NCBI RefSeq assembly: GCF_002101375.1
Contig: NZ_CP015207.1
Span: 2,496,001-2,560,000, forward strand
Direction of reading: 5' to 3'
Origin: Sporosarcina ureae
GTDB lineage: Bacteria > Bacillota > Bacilli > Bacillales_A > Planococcaceae
Length of the DNA stretch: 64,000 nt
Position numbers and translations under genes: made by a program. Position 1 is the stretch's first letter. The number at the start of each line of letters is the position of its first letter. Shown here one piece after another: positions 62,221 to 64,000 of the stretch. Below the pieces are notes generated by a model. It saw nothing but the letters and a program-made list of their open reading frames with translations. It did no database searches and was not told the origin of the DNA.

Positions 62221-63345
62221 ATGAAAAAATTAAAAGTCATGACAGTAGTGGGGACGAGACCTGAAATCATAAGATTGTCGGCAGTCATCAATAAATTAGA
62301 TAGTTCGTCTGCTGTTGAACATACGCTAGTTCACACCGGACAAAATTATGATTATGAGTTAAATGAAGTGTTTTTTGAGAATTTCAAATTAAAAAAGCCT
62401 GATTACTTCCTGAATTCAGCGAATGGAACAGCCGTGCAAACTATAGGGAATATACTTATTCACATCGATCCAGTGATTGACGAAGTACAGCCCGATGCAT
62501 TTCTTGTACTAGGGGATACCAACAGTTGTATTAGTGCTATTGCAGCTAAAAGAAAACAAATCCCTATATTCCATATGGAAGCCGGTAATAGGTGTTTTGA
62601 TCAACGGGTGCCAGAAGAAACCAATAGAAAGATTGTAGATCATATAGCCGATATTAATTTAACCTACAGTGATATCGCGAGGGAATACCTCTTAAGAGAA
62701 GGCTTGCCAGCAGACCGAATCATCAAGACCGGTAGTCCGATGTTTGAAGTGATCCATTCCAGAAGAGATGATATTGATCGCTCCGAAGTGCTCGAAAGAC
62801 TGGATCTTGAAAAAGGGTGCTATTTTGTCGTATCCGCACATCGTGAAGAAAATATTAATTCGCAAGTGAACTTCCTAGATTTGGTGGACAGTTTGAATAC
62901 GATTGCAGAGAAGTATCAAATGCCAGTGATTGTCAGTACACATCCACGAACGAAGAACATGATTGAAGAAAAGGGAATAGAATTTCATCCTTTAGTTAAG
63001 ACGATGAAGCCTTTAGGATTCAATGATTATATAAAGCTTCAAAAAGATGCAAAAGCTGTGCTGAGTGACAGTGGAACGATAAGTGAAGAGTCCTCTATTC
63101 TCGGCTTTCGAGCGTTGAATATAAGACAAGCTCATGAAAGACCAGAAGCGATGGAAGAAACGTCCGTCATGATGGTGGGCTTGAAGAAAGAAAGAATTAT
63201 ACAAGGGTTGAAAGTTTTAGAGACGCAAGAACAAGGAAGCTTGCGACCTGTCGGTGATTATAGTATGCCAAATGTTTCGGATAAGGTATTACGAATTATT
63301 TTGTCCTACACGGACTATGTAAATCGGGTTGTGTGGGGGAAATGA
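62221..63345 (+). CDS. capG: CapG: non-hydrolysing UDP-sugar 2-epimerase
   Basis: This 374-residue GT-B-fold epimerase has MTVVGTRPEIIRLSAVINKL at the N-terminus, HTGQNYDYELNEVFFENF near residue 40, and HMEAGNRCFDQRVPEETNRK near 117 with the catalytic acids, and SDSGTISEESSILG near 280. It converts UDP-N-acetyl-L-talosamine to UDP-N-acetyl-L-fucosamine. The start is ATG 62221 behind GGAGGT; ATG 62218 is three bases from that site. Confidence 0.92.
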   Translation: MKKLKVMTVVGTRPEIIRLSAVINKLDSSSAVEHTLVHTGQNYDYELNEVFFENFKLKKPDYFLNSANGTAVQTIGNILIHIDPVIDEVQPDAFLVLGDTNSCISAIAAKRKQIPIFHMEAGNRCFDQRVPEETNRKIVDHIADINLTYSDIAREYLLREGLPADRIIKTGSPMFEVIHSRRDDIDRSEVLERLDLEKGCYFVVSAHREENINSQVNFLDLVDSLNTIAEKYQMPVIVSTHPRTKNMIEEKGIEFHPLVKTMKPLGFNDYIKLQKDAKAVLSDSGTISEESSILGFRALNIRQAHERPEAMEETSVMMVGLKKERIIQGLKVLETQEQGSLRPVGDYSMPNVSDKVLRIILSYTDYVNRVVWGK

Positions 63346-63411
63346 GTATGAAGAATATTAAGTAGACTATTTAAATCGAATGAAAAAATCTGATTTTCAA
63401 GGGTTGATTTT

Positions 63412-64000
63412 ATGTTCGAAACTAAAAAAGTCCTCACTAGTAAAGATATTAGTCCTCTGTTAACTAGTATTAATCATTTAGCCATTATTTTTGTTTGTAT
63501 GTGGATTGCTATTCCATATGTGAGAAGTATAATAGGTGTTATTTTCTTACTATTCTGGCTACTCGTTTGGTTCATCACGACTGATATGAGATGGATTCTA
63601 AAAAAATGGTCATTAGATTTAGTGTTTGTTCTAGTTTTTTTTATTACTTTCATTCCTTACTTCCTTACGGGCACATTATTTTATGGAGCCGCAGGAACGA
63701 ATGCCATTACTATCAGTTTTCCCATCTTCTTAGCCGGAATATTTATTAATCATTATTATATGTACTATAAGAAAGATTATAAAGCTTTAGGATTGATCGC
63801 GATTTGTACCATTATATTCTTTATAATAGGTAATTTTCAAACCTACTTAGGCTTACTGGATTATCCGATGGCATCTAGAGAGCTTGCGACTGGAAGAGCG
63901 GATTTTATTCAAATGTATACTAAGTTAGGCATTGGTGGATTTGGCCATATTTACAGTGTGGTTTTCCTGTTAATAGGTAGTTTATATCCTATCATAAGAA
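63412..64000 (+). CDS. Wzy/O-antigen-polymerase-like membrane protein, cut by window edge
   Basis: An open frame begins at ATG 63412 (weak AAGGG upstream) and runs to the window end without a stop: 196 residues so far. It has at least six hydrophobic helices, starting HLAIIFVCMWIAIPYVRSII, LDLVFVLVFFITFIPYFLTG, ISFPIFLAGIFI and LGLIAICTIIFFIIGNF. Topology and place after the sugar-nucleotide genes fit the polymerase of a Wzy-type polysaccharide locus. The diagnostic large outer loop has not yet been reached, so a flippase or ligase is not excluded. Confidence 0.75.
   Translation, partial: MFETKKVLTSKDISPLLTSINHLAIIFVCMWIAIPYVRSIIGVIFLLFWLLVWFITTDMRWILKKWSLDLVFVLVFFITFIPYFLTGTLFYGAAGTNAITISFPIFLAGIFINHYYMYYKKDYKALGLIAICTIIFFIIGNFQTYLGLLDYPMASRELATGRADFIQMYTKLGIGGFGHIYSVVFLLIGSLYPIIR

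Noticed and set aside
1..64000. CRISPR array, rRNA or tRNA genes
   Set aside because: No regularly spaced direct repeats with unique spacers and no tRNA- or rRNA-like conserved segments were found by eye; the only spaced repeats are the REP-like units.

Overview
The window reads as the chromosome of a low-GC Gram-positive rod of the order Bacillales, most likely a Planococcaceae/Sporosarcina-type organism. The basis is strong AGGAGG-type ribosome binding sites, TTG and GTG starts, intrinsic terminators, Bacillus-type proteins (RsbQ, YqhV, UPF0316, LCP, CpsC/CpsD) and a CcpA-type cre site. The genus is an inference; no rRNA or tRNA is visible. About 30 kb at the left is accessory DNA full of insertion-sequence wrecks. 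The right half holds two large intact gene clusters.

1-2 kb: end of a phage-type replication gene broken by a stop codon, a REP-like repeat and a dead IS4 transposase. 2-17 kb: a carboxylic-acid catabolic cluster (SDR, Zn-ribbon/OB protein, thiolase-like enzyme, MaoC hydratase, acyl-CoA dehydrogenase, CaiB CoA-transferase, ADP-forming acyl-CoA synthetase), a DctPQM TRAP transporter whose binding-protein gene is separated from its permease genes by an IS30 relic, and a GAF/PucR-type regulator. 17-20.8 kb: a sulfatase and several decayed genes. 20.8-26.6 kb: a BCCT transporter diverging from an operon of two Rieske proteins, an FAD ferredoxin reductase and an amidohydrolase, followed by a TetR regulator, with strong palindromic operators between the divergent units. 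27.4-29.2 kb: RsbQ overlapping a protein with the RsbP-type PAS domain joined to a GGEEF diguanylate cyclase. 30-31.5 kb: a secreted LysM/SGNH hydrolase whose catalytic blocks are circularly permuted.

31.8-44.3 kb: a bacterial microcompartment locus with an SDR, DeoR regulator, class III PLP enzyme, APH-type kinase, amino-acid/amine permease, HAD phosphatase, CoA-acylating aldehyde dehydrogenase, four BMC-H proteins, one BMC-P protein, PduL, two unknown proteins and a malate-type dehydrogenase. There is no EutBC and no glycyl-radical enzyme. Kinase plus phospho-lyase can turn an amino alcohol (1-amino-2-propanol or ethanolamine) into an aldehyde without vitamin B12, as proposed for the aminoacetone (RMM/AAUM) compartments of Mycobacterium and Rhodococcus. 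An intact IS150-group element with a 3-bp target duplication lies directly downstream.

46-64 kb: an LCP ligase, an HsmA-like membrane protein and a large exopolysaccharide/capsule cluster: glycosyltransferases, CpsC/CpsD-type chain-length and tyrosine-kinase proteins, a membrane UDP-GlcNAc 4,6-dehydratase, PglE-like aminotransferase, PglC-like sugar transferase, metallophosphoesterase, ATP-grasp ligase, capE-capF-capG for UDP-N-acetyl-L-fucosamine, and the start of a Wzy-like polymerase cut by the window edge. Two leader regions in this cluster share palindromic motifs.
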